This document shows positions 53,514-62,173 of a stretch of DNA of 64,000 bases, piece by piece (the first letter of the stretch is position 1; each line of letters opens with the position of its first letter). The translations under genes were made by a program, and so were the position numbers. Origin of the DNA: Bacteroidales bacterium (GTDB lineage: Bacteria > Bacteroidota > Bacteroidia > Bacteroidales > Marinilabiliaceae). The notes under the pieces were generated by a model. That model worked only from the letters and a program-made list of their open reading frames with translations, was not told the origin of the DNA and searched no databases. Where the stretch lies: assembly GCA_015061285.1 (NCBI GenBank), contig SUWW01000014.1, positions 60,090 to 124,089 on the forward strand. The letters run 5' to 3'.

Positions 53514-53889
53514 TCGATTCTATAAATCCGTTCAATCTGTGTCATCTGCGTTCTTTGTGTTCTCAGTTTGAGAATATATGTAGTTAGCCCAACGAAAATC
53601 CGTTCAATCTGAGTCATCTGTGTTCTTTGTGTTCTCAGTTTGAGAATATATGTAGTTAGCCCAACAAAAATCCCGTTCAATCTGTGTCTTCTGTTTTCTC
53701 TGTGCGAGAATATTTGAAAGTAGCTCTAATAGCCGTTTTGCAATTATTAACGATAAGGAGACGCAAAATAATTATTTGGAGACGTTGATTATCACTTATT
53801 AACAGAATTTTGAGTTCGTAAACACTGCAAGTTCAACAGACGCAGTGAACCAAATCAAAATCACTATTTATAACAAAAAACTTATCTAC
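53504..53889. other. Intergenic region upstream of the second SusC gene
   Basis: 386 bp. The left half is repeat sequence (heptamers and the 72-bp tandem repeat). The right half (53720-53889) is AT-rich and should carry the promoter and activator sites of the SusC operon, but no perfect TAnnTTTG is present, as might be expected for an activator-dependent promoter. Confidence 0.5.
53524..53720. repeat. 72-bp tandem repeat, about 2.7 units
   Basis: Units start with AAATCCGTTCAATCTG or a near form at 53524, 53596 and 53668. The first two are nearly identical over 72 bp and include GTTCTCAGTTTGAGAATATA; the third diverges after about 40 bp. Because 72 is divisible by three, the minus strand reads as a repeated 24-residue frame, which is not a gene. 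Confidence 0.85.
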
Positions 53890-56800
53890 ATGGAGAGACG
53901 TTATCTAAAAAGCCTACGAAGGAAGATGTGTCTTCTTACGATTTTGGCATCTTGTCTGGCGTTTATACCTATAAATGCACAACAGACAGGTAATGTAAAA
54001 GGAAAAGTGACCGACTCTGATGGTCAACCTATTGTGGGTGCTACAGTTATGGTCAAAGGAACATCACAAGGTACAATTTCCGATGCTGACGGTAATTATT
54101 CTATCAATGGCGTACCTACCGATGCTACGTTGGTGGCTGGTTTCCTCGGCTACCACGACGAAGAGGCAGAGGTGGCTGGCCAGTCGACTATCAATTTTGT
54201 GATGCTCGAGAATATGGAGTTCTTGGGCGACATAGTAGTAGTGGGCTATGGTACGCAAAAGAAATCGGACATCACTGGTTCGGTGACTTCTATCAACAAA
54301 GACCGACTGAGCAAGTTGCCTGTGGCTAACGTGCTTCAAGCTGTGCAAGGTGCAGCGGCTGGTGTAACCATTCAGCAGTCGAGTGCCATTCCGGGCGATG
54401 CTCCTTCGGCTCTTATTCGTGGCCGCAACTCAATCAATGCTTCTACTGGTCCGTATATCGTTGTCGATGGTGTACCTATCAGCAAGAGCGATGGTACGCT
54501 CAACGACATCAACCCCAACGATATTGAGAGTATGGAAATACTCAAAGATGCTTCGGCTACTGCTATCTATGGTATGAACGGCGCTAATGGTGTTATTCTT
54601 ATTACTACCAAACGCGGTGCTGAGGGCAAAGCTAAGATTACTTACGCTGGCTATATTGGCGTTGAGGGCTTTACTCACAATCTTGAGTTCTGCAACGGTG
54701 AGCAGATTACGCAGCGCTACAAAGACTATTGCGCACAGAACAAAGGTGAGACTATGTACAACGCCTATGTAAAAAACGCCAACGAAGCTGAAGCTCAGGC
54801 TGCAGGCAAAGAGATTGATTGGATTGATGCGGTTACACGTACGGGTATCATTCAAGACCACAACATTAGCATCAATGGTGGCGCCGAGAGTGTGAAGTAT
54901 TTCGTTTCGGGCGACTTCATGAGCCAGAAAGGCGTTGTGAAGGGCTTCGACTACAAACGCTACTCTATCCGCACCAACCTCGATATGGACGTAACCGACT
55001 ACCTCACCGTAGGTACCAACATTTTTGTAGTATCTCACAACCGCGATGGTGGTCGCGCTAACTTCGTAAACGCTGAGGCTATGTCGCCATACGCTAAAAT
55101 GTACGAAGCCGATGGTTCATACTGCATCTATCCTATGTATTCGGAGCAGTTGTGGACTAACCCACTTCTCAACACCACTCGCCCCGACGAACGCCGTCAG
55201 TGGAACATCAACCTCAATGGCTATGCCGACCTCAACTTTGGTAATATTTGGGAGCCACTCGATGGCTTGAAATATAAGTTTAGCTATGGTCACGCGTTCA
55301 TTGGTGCTCGCCACGACCACTATCAGGGCCGCGAGCAAAACGATAACAATGGCTATGGCTATATGTATAGTTCCGAAACTCAGAGCTATGTGGCAGAAAA
55401 CATCTTGAGCTATGCTAAAGATTTCGGATTGAGCCACATCGACCTCACTGGTGTATACGCAGCTTCGCGCAAGAAATGGCAAGAGCATCAGTCGAGCGCA
55501 AGCAAATTCATCAACGACGACCTTGGCTCTGACAACCTCGACTCGGGCGAAACACAAAATGCTTCATCAGAGAAAACTCTCTATACCACCTGCTCGCAAA
55601 TGGGCCGTTTGAACTACTCGTTCGACAGCCGCTACCTCTTCACATTCACCGTTCGTCGCGATGGTTCGAGTGTCTTTAGCGATGGCAAGAAATATGGTAC
55701 ATTCCCTTCGGTTGCTCTTGGTTGGAATGTAACCAACGAAAGCTTTATGGAGAATGCCCTCGACGTGCTCAACAACCTCAAGCTCCGCCTCTCGTATGGT
55801 AAAGCTGGTAACGAGGCTATCGGTCAGTACTCTACTTTGAGTAAGGTGAACAGTAGTATGTTGGCTATGGATGGCAATTCATTGACAGCTCTTACGACAA
55901 GTAGCCTCATGGGTAACCCTGACCTCACTTGGGAGACTACCAAGACCTTCAACGTAGGTATCGACTTCGGTTTCCTCAACAATCGCATTCAAGGTAACTT
56001 AGATATTTATCAGTCGCGCACTACCGATTTGCTCCTCTCGCGCAACCTTACCGACATGACTGGTTATAGCAGTACGTATGCTAATATGGGCGAGACTCGC
56101 AACAAAGGTGTAGAACTCACCATCAATACTCGCAATATTGCTATCGACGATTTCTCTTGGAACACAAGCATCGTCTACTCTTGGAACAAAAACGAAATTG
56201 TCGACCTCTATGGCGATAAGAAAGACGACCTTGGCAACAATTGGTTCATCGGTCAGCCTATCAGCGTTATTTACGACTACACTATGGTAGGCATTTGGCA
56301 AGAAGATGAAATAAAGCGTGGCGACCACCTCAATTGGGATCCTAATGCACAAGCAGGCTATGTAAAACTTGCCGACCTCAATGGCGACCACAAGATTACC
56401 GCCGACGATAAGAAAGTTCAAGGTCAAACGGCTCCTAAATGGATCGGAGGTATGACCAACACATTTACTTACAAAAATTGGACACTCAGCGTATTCATTC
56501 AAACCACTCAAGGCCTCAAGCGTAACAACGCTCTCCTTGCAATGGCTGGCGACGAAATGGGCCGACGCAACACAACAACTGAAATCGGCTATTGGACTCC
56601 AGAAAACCGCAGCAACGAGTTCCGCTCGCTCAACAAGAACTCTAACCAGTATGGCTACGGATTCTATCAAGACGCAAGCTACACCCGCCTCAAAGACGTG
56701 ACACTCAGCTACACCTTTGGCAAGAATGTGACCGACGCTATGCACATTGGCTCTATGCAGGCATACGTAAGCGGACGCAACCTCGCCACTTGGACCGATT

Positions 56801-56910
56801 GGACTGGTTGGGACCCAGAATCAACCGAAACTCAACGTGGTTGGAGCGGTTGGGAAAATTCATATCCTATGACACGCAGCGTAGTGTTTGGTCTTAACGT
56901 AACATTCTAA
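53890..56910 (+). CDS. SusC-like TonB-dependent outer-membrane transporter (locus 2)
   Basis: A 1006-residue transporter starting at the ATG at 53890 (signal peptide MERRYLKSLRRKMCLL to INAQ, about 1-31). The carboxypeptidase-like domain GKVTDSDGQPIVGATVMV is followed by the TonB-box region VVVGYGTQKKSDITGSV, the plug with MEILKDASATAIYGMNGANG, and a barrel ending in FGLNVTF. It imports oligosaccharides released at the surface, driven by TonB and ExbBD. It is the first gene after the hybrid regulator and lies 14 bp before its SusD partner. Confidence 0.95.
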   Translation: MERRYLKSLRRKMCLLTILASCLAFIPINAQQTGNVKGKVTDSDGQPIVGATVMVKGTSQGTISDADGNYSINGVPTDATLVAGFLGYHDEEAEVAGQSTINFVMLENMEFLGDIVVVGYGTQKKSDITGSVTSINKDRLSKLPVANVLQAVQGAAAGVTIQQSSAIPGDAPSALIRGRNSINASTGPYIVVDGVPISKSDGTLNDINPNDIESMEILKDASATAIYGMNGANGVILITTKRGAEGKAKITYAGYIGVEGFTHNLEFCNGEQITQRYKDYCAQNKGETMYNAYVKNANEAEAQAAGKEIDWIDAVTRTGIIQDHNISINGGAESVKYFVSGDFMSQKGVVKGFDYKRYSIRTNLDMDVTDYLTVGTNIFVVSHNRDGGRANFVNAEAMSPYAKMYEADGSYCIYPMYSEQLWTNPLLNTTRPDERRQWNINLNGYADLNFGNIWEPLDGLKYKFSYGHAFIGARHDHYQGREQNDNNGYGYMYSSETQSYVAENILSYAKDFGLSHIDLTGVYAASRKKWQEHQSSASKFINDDLGSDNLDSGETQNASSEKTLYTTCSQMGRLNYSFDSRYLFTFTVRRDGSSVFSDGKKYGTFPSVALGWNVTNESFMENALDVLNNLKLRLSYGKAGNEAIGQYSTLSKVNSSMLAMDGNSLTALTTSSLMGNPDLTWETTKTFNVGIDFGFLNNRIQGNLDIYQSRTTDLLLSRNLTDMTGYSSTYANMGETRNKGVELTINTRNIAIDDFSWNTSIVYSWNKNEIVDLYGDKKDDLGNNWFIGQPISVIYDYTMVGIWQEDEIKRGDHLNWDPNAQAGYVKLADLNGDHKITADDKKVQGQTAPKWIGGMTNTFTYKNWTLSVFIQTTQGLKRNNALLAMAGDEMGRRNTTTEIGYWTPENRSNEFRSLNKNSNQYGYGFYQDASYTRLKDVTLSYTFGKNVTDAMHIGSMQAYVSGRNLATWTDWTGWDPESTETQRGWSGWENSYPMTRSVVFGLNVTF

Positions 56911-56924
56911 TAGTTAGTATTATT

Positions 56925-58721
56925 ATGAAACTAAAACATATATTATTCGCAGCATCGGGCGTAGCTGCTTTGATGACTGGCACATCGTGTAGCGATAGCT
57001 ATCTCGACGAAGAAATGTACTCGCAATACGGCACCGACGTTACGAACGTTAATTCAAAGGTGCTTGGATTGCATTATAAATATGCTCAGATGTGGGGCTG
57101 GAGCGACAGACAAGGCTACGTAGGTTGCTGGCAAGATGGAACAGATGTTGGTGCTCCTGGCGATGTAGAAGGTGTTGAAACGCCTTTCTATAAGTATGCT
57201 CAGCTTACCTCACAAAATGGTGGCGTAAGCCACACTTGGGGTAGTCTCTACGGTATAATTAGCGCTGCTAACAACATCGTCAACGATGCTAATGCTACCG
57301 CAGCCGAAAAAGCTGAGGCTGAGTTCTTCCGTGCATACGCTTACAATATGCTCGTTACCCTTTGGGGTGATGTACCTATTATTACCGAACTTATCACCAC
57401 AGTTCGCACCGACTTCACACGTCAGCCTGTAGCCGAGGTTGATAAACTTATCGAAGCCGACATCACCGACGCTATAGCTAATCTGCCCGAAGTTGGCAAA
57501 ACCAAGACTGAGAGCCGCATAAATAAAGATTGTGCTCGTATGCTTGCTGCTGAGATTTTCCTACGTATAGGTATGCGCGATAATTCGTACTTCAAAAAAG
57601 CCGAAGATGTAATTACGCCTACCATCGAAGGTGGTAATTACAAACTCATTCAAGATCGCTACGGCAAATTCACTGGCGAAGCAGGCGACTATTATGCCGA
57701 TATGTTCCGCTGGGGCAACCAACGCCGTTCGCAAGGCAACACCGAAGGTATCTGGATTTTCCAAATGGAGTATAACAACACCGTAACGGGTGGTACTATC
57801 AATGCTCCGCAGCAACGTCGTAACTGGGTAGCTGCTTTCCACAAAATTGAAGGTATGGTCAACGCCGATTCGCTCGGTGGTCGTGGTAATGGTCGTTTGC
57901 GCCTAAGTAACTACGTAAAACACGTGGCGTTCAACCAGAATGGTATTGAGAAATACGATGTGCGTAACTCAAACTACAATATTCGCCGTCAACTTTGGTA
58001 CAACAAAGCGACTATGGAAATCACCGTCAAAGAGAATGGTAAAGATGTAAAGAAAACAATTCCTTGGCGCGACTCTGTATGGGTTCGTCCTAATGATCCT
58101 TTCCGTTACGACGCAAAAGGTGCCAACTTGGATAAAGAGACATTTGCTGCTCTCGAGGAAGGTGGTTATGAAATGAAAATCCTATACACTGGCGATGCTG
58201 CCGTTTGGCGTGCTTCCGACACCCTCAACGTTATGTATCCTCACACAACTAAATGGGGTGCATACGATCCAACCGACGACTTTGGTTGGAGCATGGTGAA
58301 AGACTGGCCTCTCATGCGCCTTGGCGAGGCTTACCTCTTGCGCGCTGAAGCTCGCTTCCGCCAAAACAACCTCTCTGGCGCTGCCGAAGACATCAACGTT
58401 CTACGCGACCGTGCTTTCAAAACAGCTCGCGAAGAGCAAGGCGATGCAACTCTTGGTGCAGTTAGTGCTGCCGACATTACTCTCGACTTCATTCTCGACG
58501 AACGTATCCGTGAGCTCGTGGGCGAAGAGAACCGCCGTATGACACTCGTGCGCACTGGCACACTTGGCGAACGCATCAAGAAAGCTCAAGCCATCGAAAC
58601 TGCTCCTGCCGAGAAGATTATCGAAGGCTATCAAGACTTCAACGCCCTTTTGCCTATCCCTCTCACCGAGATTCAGCTCAACAAAGACGCTGTGATAGAG
58701 CAAAATCCAGGCTATAATTGA
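56925..58721 (+). CDS. SusD-like outer-membrane glycan-binding lipoprotein (locus 2)
   Basis: A 598-residue SusD/RagB protein with lipobox TGTSC (Cys22). The helical scaffold is seen in AEFFRAYAYNMLVTLWGDVP (about 132-151) and in MRLGEAYLLRAEARFRQNN and DERIRELVGEENRRMTLVRT towards the C-terminus. It pairs with the SusC-like protein 14 bp upstream to capture the polymer at the surface. A strong terminator follows its stop within 30 bp, so the downstream enzymes are probably expressed at a lower level or from another promoter. Confidence 0.94.
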   Translation: MKLKHILFAASGVAALMTGTSCSDSYLDEEMYSQYGTDVTNVNSKVLGLHYKYAQMWGWSDRQGYVGCWQDGTDVGAPGDVEGVETPFYKYAQLTSQNGGVSHTWGSLYGIISAANNIVNDANATAAEKAEAEFFRAYAYNMLVTLWGDVPIITELITTVRTDFTRQPVAEVDKLIEADITDAIANLPEVGKTKTESRINKDCARMLAAEIFLRIGMRDNSYFKKAEDVITPTIEGGNYKLIQDRYGKFTGEAGDYYADMFRWGNQRRSQGNTEGIWIFQMEYNNTVTGGTINAPQQRRNWVAAFHKIEGMVNADSLGGRGNGRLRLSNYVKHVAFNQNGIEKYDVRNSNYNIRRQLWYNKATMEITVKENGKDVKKTIPWRDSVWVRPNDPFRYDAKGANLDKETFAALEEGGYEMKILYTGDAAVWRASDTLNVMYPHTTKWGAYDPTDDFGWSMVKDWPLMRLGEAYLLRAEARFRQNNLSGAAEDINVLRDRAFKTAREEQGDATLGAVSAADITLDFILDERIRELVGEENRRMTLVRTGTLGERIKKAQAIETAPAEKIIEGYQDFNALLPIPLTEIQLNKDAVIEQNPGYN

Positions 58722-58751
58722 TTATGTGATTTGTATTATTTATAAGGATGG

Positions 58752-58794
58752 TGGAGGCGGTTGCTGCACACACGTGACCGCTTCCATTTTTTTT
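58752..58794 (+). terminator. Terminator after SusD, inside the locus
   Basis: Stem TGGAGGCGGT / ACCGCTTCCA (one G-U pair) around a 15-nt loop, followed by eight T residues. It separates SusCD from the lyase, DUF2264 and GH105 genes. Confidence 0.88.
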
Positions 58795-58800
58795 CAAAAA

Positions 58801-58849
58801 TTGAGAATTGAGAATTGAAAATTGAGAATTGAAAATTGAGAATTGAGAA
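58801..58849. repeat. Heptanucleotide tract (TTGARAA type), 7 units
   Basis: Seven uninterrupted 7-bp units, each TTGAGAA or TTGAAAA. It is the longest uniform heptamer tract in the window and runs straight into a palindromic element. Confidence 0.9.
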
Positions 58850-58915
58850 TGTCATCCTGAGCGTAGCGAAGGATCTCCAGTACCAAAGGATTGACATACG
58901 TCGAACAGTGTTTCA
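58850..58915. repeat. Palindromic REP-like element, truncated copy
   Basis: The left arm TGTCATCCTGAGCGTAGCGA and the loop sequence shared with the copy at 40184 are present, but the right arm is missing after GTTTC. The next heptamer tract starts 3 bp later. Confidence 0.7.
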
Positions 58916-58917
58916 AA

Positions 58918-58952
58918 ACTCATAACTCGTAACTCATAACTCGTAACTAAAA
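58918..58952. repeat. Heptanucleotide tract (AYTCRTA type), 4-5 units
   Basis: ACTCATA and ACTCGTA alternate for four units, then a diverged fifth. The tract ends 2 bp before the ATG of the lyase gene and so forms its immediate 5' leader. Confidence 0.88.
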
Positions 58953-58954
58953 AA

Positions 58955-60757
58955 ATGCGCTTTCTTCTATCCATAATAATATTCATAGCAATAAGTCTCT
59001 GTGCTTTTTCGCAGCCTATTGAGCTTATGCCTCAAGTGGGCAATCCATATTGGACCGATAGCATACCTGCCTCGATGCGCCGAAGCTACATTAGCTATGG
59101 AGAACAGTATTTAGGCAAGTCGTGGACGGTGTTGCCATGGACGGTGTTTGCCGAAAACAAGATTACTGGCAATCGCGTCAACTACGAAGCTATCTGCTTT
59201 GAGAAACGCCGACAACTGGCTGCTCTTGTCATGGCTGAGATTATGGAAAATGAAGGTCGCTTCATGCCCGACATCATCAACGGTCTGGGAGCTTTTTGCG
59301 AAGAGACGTGGTGGGGCATTCCGGCACACTATGGCAAACGCATACCCTTAACCAATAATCAAGAAGTCGACCTCTTCAATGCCGAAACGGCTAATCTTAT
59401 TGTTTGGTCGGCTTATATGCTACGCCCACAACTCGATAAATTTTCGCCCGATGTTTGGACGCGTATCAAAACAGAGATAAAACACCGAATTTTAGAACCA
59501 GCCTTGCAACGCAACTATTGGTGGAAAACGGCTGGCATGAATTGGAATCCTTGGATTTGCTCCAACTGGCTTTCGTGTGTGTTGTTATGCGAAGACAACG
59601 CAGAACAAAAACAACAAGCCATCGACCAAATAAAGAAAGCTACGCAAGCCTTCATTGATGCATATCCCGAAGATGGTGGTTGCGACGAGGGCCCTGGCTA
59701 TTGGGACCGTGCTGCTGCCTCGATGTTCGAGACTCTCTATTGGCTTAAGCAAGTCGGCATCGACGTGCCCATAACCAATAAAATGCGTAATATGGCTGCA
59801 TACGTATATAAAACTTATATCGGCAACGACTATTGTGTCAACTTTGCTGATGCTCACGACAATCGGACACTACAACAAGTTAATGTCGTTTATCCGTTTG
59901 GCGTCTTCTTGGGCGACAAAACGATGAGTCAATTTGCTGCATATTTAGGCAAACAAAAAGATATTCTGAACAATGCCGCCAGACTATATGATAAGAGTGG
60001 CAACTTCCCGACACTTAGTCGTGAATTAATATTCCTCAGACATATAAAAAAATTCATAACAGAACAAGCTCAAGAACCACATCAACCCAATGTATGGTTG
60101 CCCAACTTACAAATAATGACAGCACGCCGAGGCAATCTGTTTGTTGCCATGAAAGGTGGCACGAATGGCGAGAGTCATAACCACAACGACGTTGGCTCGT
60201 TCATAGTTTATGCTGATAACGAACCACTACTTATTGACATTGGCGTAGGCGAATATACAGCCCAGACATTCAGCGCCTCACGCTACGACATCTGGACCAT
60301 GCAATCAGACTATCACAATTTGCCCAAAATAAACGGCATATCAGAAAAAGATGGCAAACAATATTCGGCCAAAGTGATAGAACACAACAATGGCAAACTC
60401 ACTCTCGACATTGCAGGCGCATACCCCGAAGAGGCTAAAGTAAAAAGTTGGCAACGTTCATTGAGTGTAAATAAAAAAGTCATCAACATAACCGAAAAAT
60501 ATGAACTCGCTGAATATCAACAGCCATCGCAACTAATGTTCATCACCACCACCAAGCCCGAAGTTTATGCAGGTAAAGTGATGCTCGGTGCGCACAGCAT
60601 TAGTTTCGACGCTCAACAGATGACTGCCGAAATTGAAGATATAAGCCAACATCTCGACCCACTTTTGCAACGCGTTTGGGGCAAACAGATGTATCGTATT
60701 ATACTGACAATCAATTCAAAAGCAAATAAGAATACAATAAAATATAATATCAGATGA
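58955..60757 (+). CDS. Heparinase II/III-like polysaccharide lyase
   Basis: A 600-residue exported protein (signal peptide 1-19). The N-terminal (alpha/alpha) toroid (about 40-370) has FCEETWWGIPAHYG, NWNPWICSNW and DEGPGYWDRAAASMFETLYW. The C-terminal beta-sandwich (about 385-600) has GESHNHNDVGSFIVYADNEP, the signature of heparinase II/III-type lyases with catalytic His/Tyr residues. Such enzymes cleave uronic-acid polymers by beta-elimination and leave 4,5-unsaturated ends. The PL family number and substrate cannot be fixed here. The gene overlaps the DUF2264 gene by 4 bp, and a repeat tract sits directly before its start. Confidence 0.85.
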   Translation: MRFLLSIIIFIAISLCAFSQPIELMPQVGNPYWTDSIPASMRRSYISYGEQYLGKSWTVLPWTVFAENKITGNRVNYEAICFEKRRQLAALVMAEIMENEGRFMPDIINGLGAFCEETWWGIPAHYGKRIPLTNNQEVDLFNAETANLIVWSAYMLRPQLDKFSPDVWTRIKTEIKHRILEPALQRNYWWKTAGMNWNPWICSNWLSCVLLCEDNAEQKQQAIDQIKKATQAFIDAYPEDGGCDEGPGYWDRAAASMFETLYWLKQVGIDVPITNKMRNMAAYVYKTYIGNDYCVNFADAHDNRTLQQVNVVYPFGVFLGDKTMSQFAAYLGKQKDILNNAARLYDKSGNFPTLSRELIFLRHIKKFITEQAQEPHQPNVWLPNLQIMTARRGNLFVAMKGGTNGESHNHNDVGSFIVYADNEPLLIDIGVGEYTAQTFSASRYDIWTMQSDYHNLPKINGISEKDGKQYSAKVIEHNNGKLTLDIAGAYPEEAKVKSWQRSLSVNKKVINITEKYELAEYQQPSQLMFITTTKPEVYAGKVMLGAHSISFDAQQMTAEIEDISQHLDPLLQRVWGKQMYRIILTINSKANKNTIKYNIR

Positions 60758-62022
60758 AAAAAATTCTAACCCTTATTGTGGCTATAGTGCTGATGTTGCC
60801 AGCCGTAGCAGCTCCGAAAAACAAAACCAAACAACCTACCGAACGTGAATATTGGTGTTCGTTAGCATATAAAATGGCTCAGCCTGTGCTCGAAAACATG
60901 GCTAAAGGCGAATTGCAGAAAAACATGCAAACCGAATTTTCGCCATCGTTCGACAATCGAAACCGCAAAGTGGTCTATATGGAGACCTTCGGCCGACTCA
61001 TGGCAGGCATAGCTCCTTGGCTCACCTTGCCCGACGACAACACGCCCGAAGGCATTCAGCGCAAACAACTGCGCGAGTGGGCTTTGGCTGCATACAAAAA
61101 CTCGGTCGATCCCGATAGTCCCGACTATCTCTGCTGGGGTGTGAGCGGTCAGAATCTTGTCGATGCTGCTTATATCGCCGAGTCGTTCATTCGTGCCTAC
61201 GACCAACTATGGCTTCCGCTCGACCAACTGACAAAAGAGCGTTATATCAACGAATTCAAGAAGTTGCGTTCTATCGAGCCTCCATACACCAACTGGTTCC
61301 TCTTTTCCAGCGTCATAGAGAGCTTCATTGCCAAAGCCGTTGGACTGAAAGAGTACGACGATTTTCGTGTGATGATGACCATTCGCAAGGTTGAAGAGTG
61401 GTATGTGGGCGATGGTTGGTATGCCGACGGACCAGTGTTTGCCTTCGACTATTATAGCAGCTACGTTTTCCATGCTATGTATCTCGAAACACTTCAGAAC
61501 ATGATTGATGCTAAGGCTAACACACGTCTCGAATATCAGAAATATTACGATCGTGCACTCAAACGTGCGCAAAAATTCTCTATCATACTCGAGCGTTTCA
61601 TCTCGCCCGAAGGCACATTCCCTGTTATTGGTCGCTCAACGCCTTATCGCCTTGCAGCTTTGCAGCCATTGGCACTTATGGCTTGGTATCAGAAATTGCC
61701 ATCCGACCTTAGCAATGGTCAGGTGCGTGCTGCTCTCACAAAGGTTATGCATCGCATGTTCGACTATCAGCAGAACTACAACGAGAAGGGTTATCTCACC
61801 ATTGGTTTCTGTGGTAGCCAACCCGAAACAGCCGATTGGTACACCAACAACGGTTCGCTATATATGACTTCACTCGCATTTATGCCACTCGGATTGCCTG
61901 CCGATCACGATTTTTGGACCTCTGAAGCTCAACCTTGGACTCAGGTGAAGGCTTGGGGTGGAATGCCATTCCCAAAAGATCATCGTTGGGGCGACGATAT
62001 TCAAACTCGTGACCGTTGGTAA
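60754..62022 (+). CDS. DUF2264 protein, probable glycan-active (alpha/alpha)6 enzyme
   Basis: A 422-residue exported protein (signal peptide MKKILTLIVAIVLMLPAVAA). The order of conserved blocks, METFGRLMAGIAPWL, DYLCWGVSGQNLVDAAYIAE, YTNWFLFSSVIESF, WYADGPVFAFDYYSSYVFHA and FPVIGRSTPYRLAALQPLAL, matches DUF2264 proteins, which are predicted helical toroids found in polysaccharide loci. The enzymatic activity is not assigned here; activity on a uronic-acid-containing or lyase-generated oligosaccharide is inferred from its place between a lyase and GH105. It is translationally coupled to the lyase gene. Confidence 0.82.
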   Translation: MKKILTLIVAIVLMLPAVAAPKNKTKQPTEREYWCSLAYKMAQPVLENMAKGELQKNMQTEFSPSFDNRNRKVVYMETFGRLMAGIAPWLTLPDDNTPEGIQRKQLREWALAAYKNSVDPDSPDYLCWGVSGQNLVDAAYIAESFIRAYDQLWLPLDQLTKERYINEFKKLRSIEPPYTNWFLFSSVIESFIAKAVGLKEYDDFRVMMTIRKVEEWYVGDGWYADGPVFAFDYYSSYVFHAMYLETLQNMIDAKANTRLEYQKYYDRALKRAQKFSIILERFISPEGTFPVIGRSTPYRLAALQPLALMAWYQKLPSDLSNGQVRAALTKVMHRMFDYQQNYNEKGYLTIGFCGSQPETADWYTNNGSLYMTSLAFMPLGLPADHDFWTSEAQPWTQVKAWGGMPFPKDHRWGDDIQTRDRW

Positions 62023-62173
62023 TAGCATTGTAAATATTTATCAATCGATTAATACTAATGAAACTATTGCCTTTCTGTTTATTTGTCGATTAGGCGTCTC
62101 GCCATTTTGCAATGTAAAAATTGAAGAGATACAATTACCGAACATTTTTATTATTCATTATACATAACTAACC

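Noticed and set aside
53468..53680. Minus-strand open frame with a repeated 24-residue unit
   Set aside because: It is produced by the 72-bp tandem DNA repeat, overlaps the 3' end of the hybrid regulator and has no gene-like start context.
53524..53720. Possible CRISPR array
   Set aside because: The unit is 72 bp with no distinct spacers, fewer than three full units and no cas genes nearby.
31820..59000. Insertion sequence or integrative element carrying the carbohydrate island
   Set aside because: No transposase, integrase, attachment-site duplication or terminal inverted repeats were found. Repeats alone do not show mobility.
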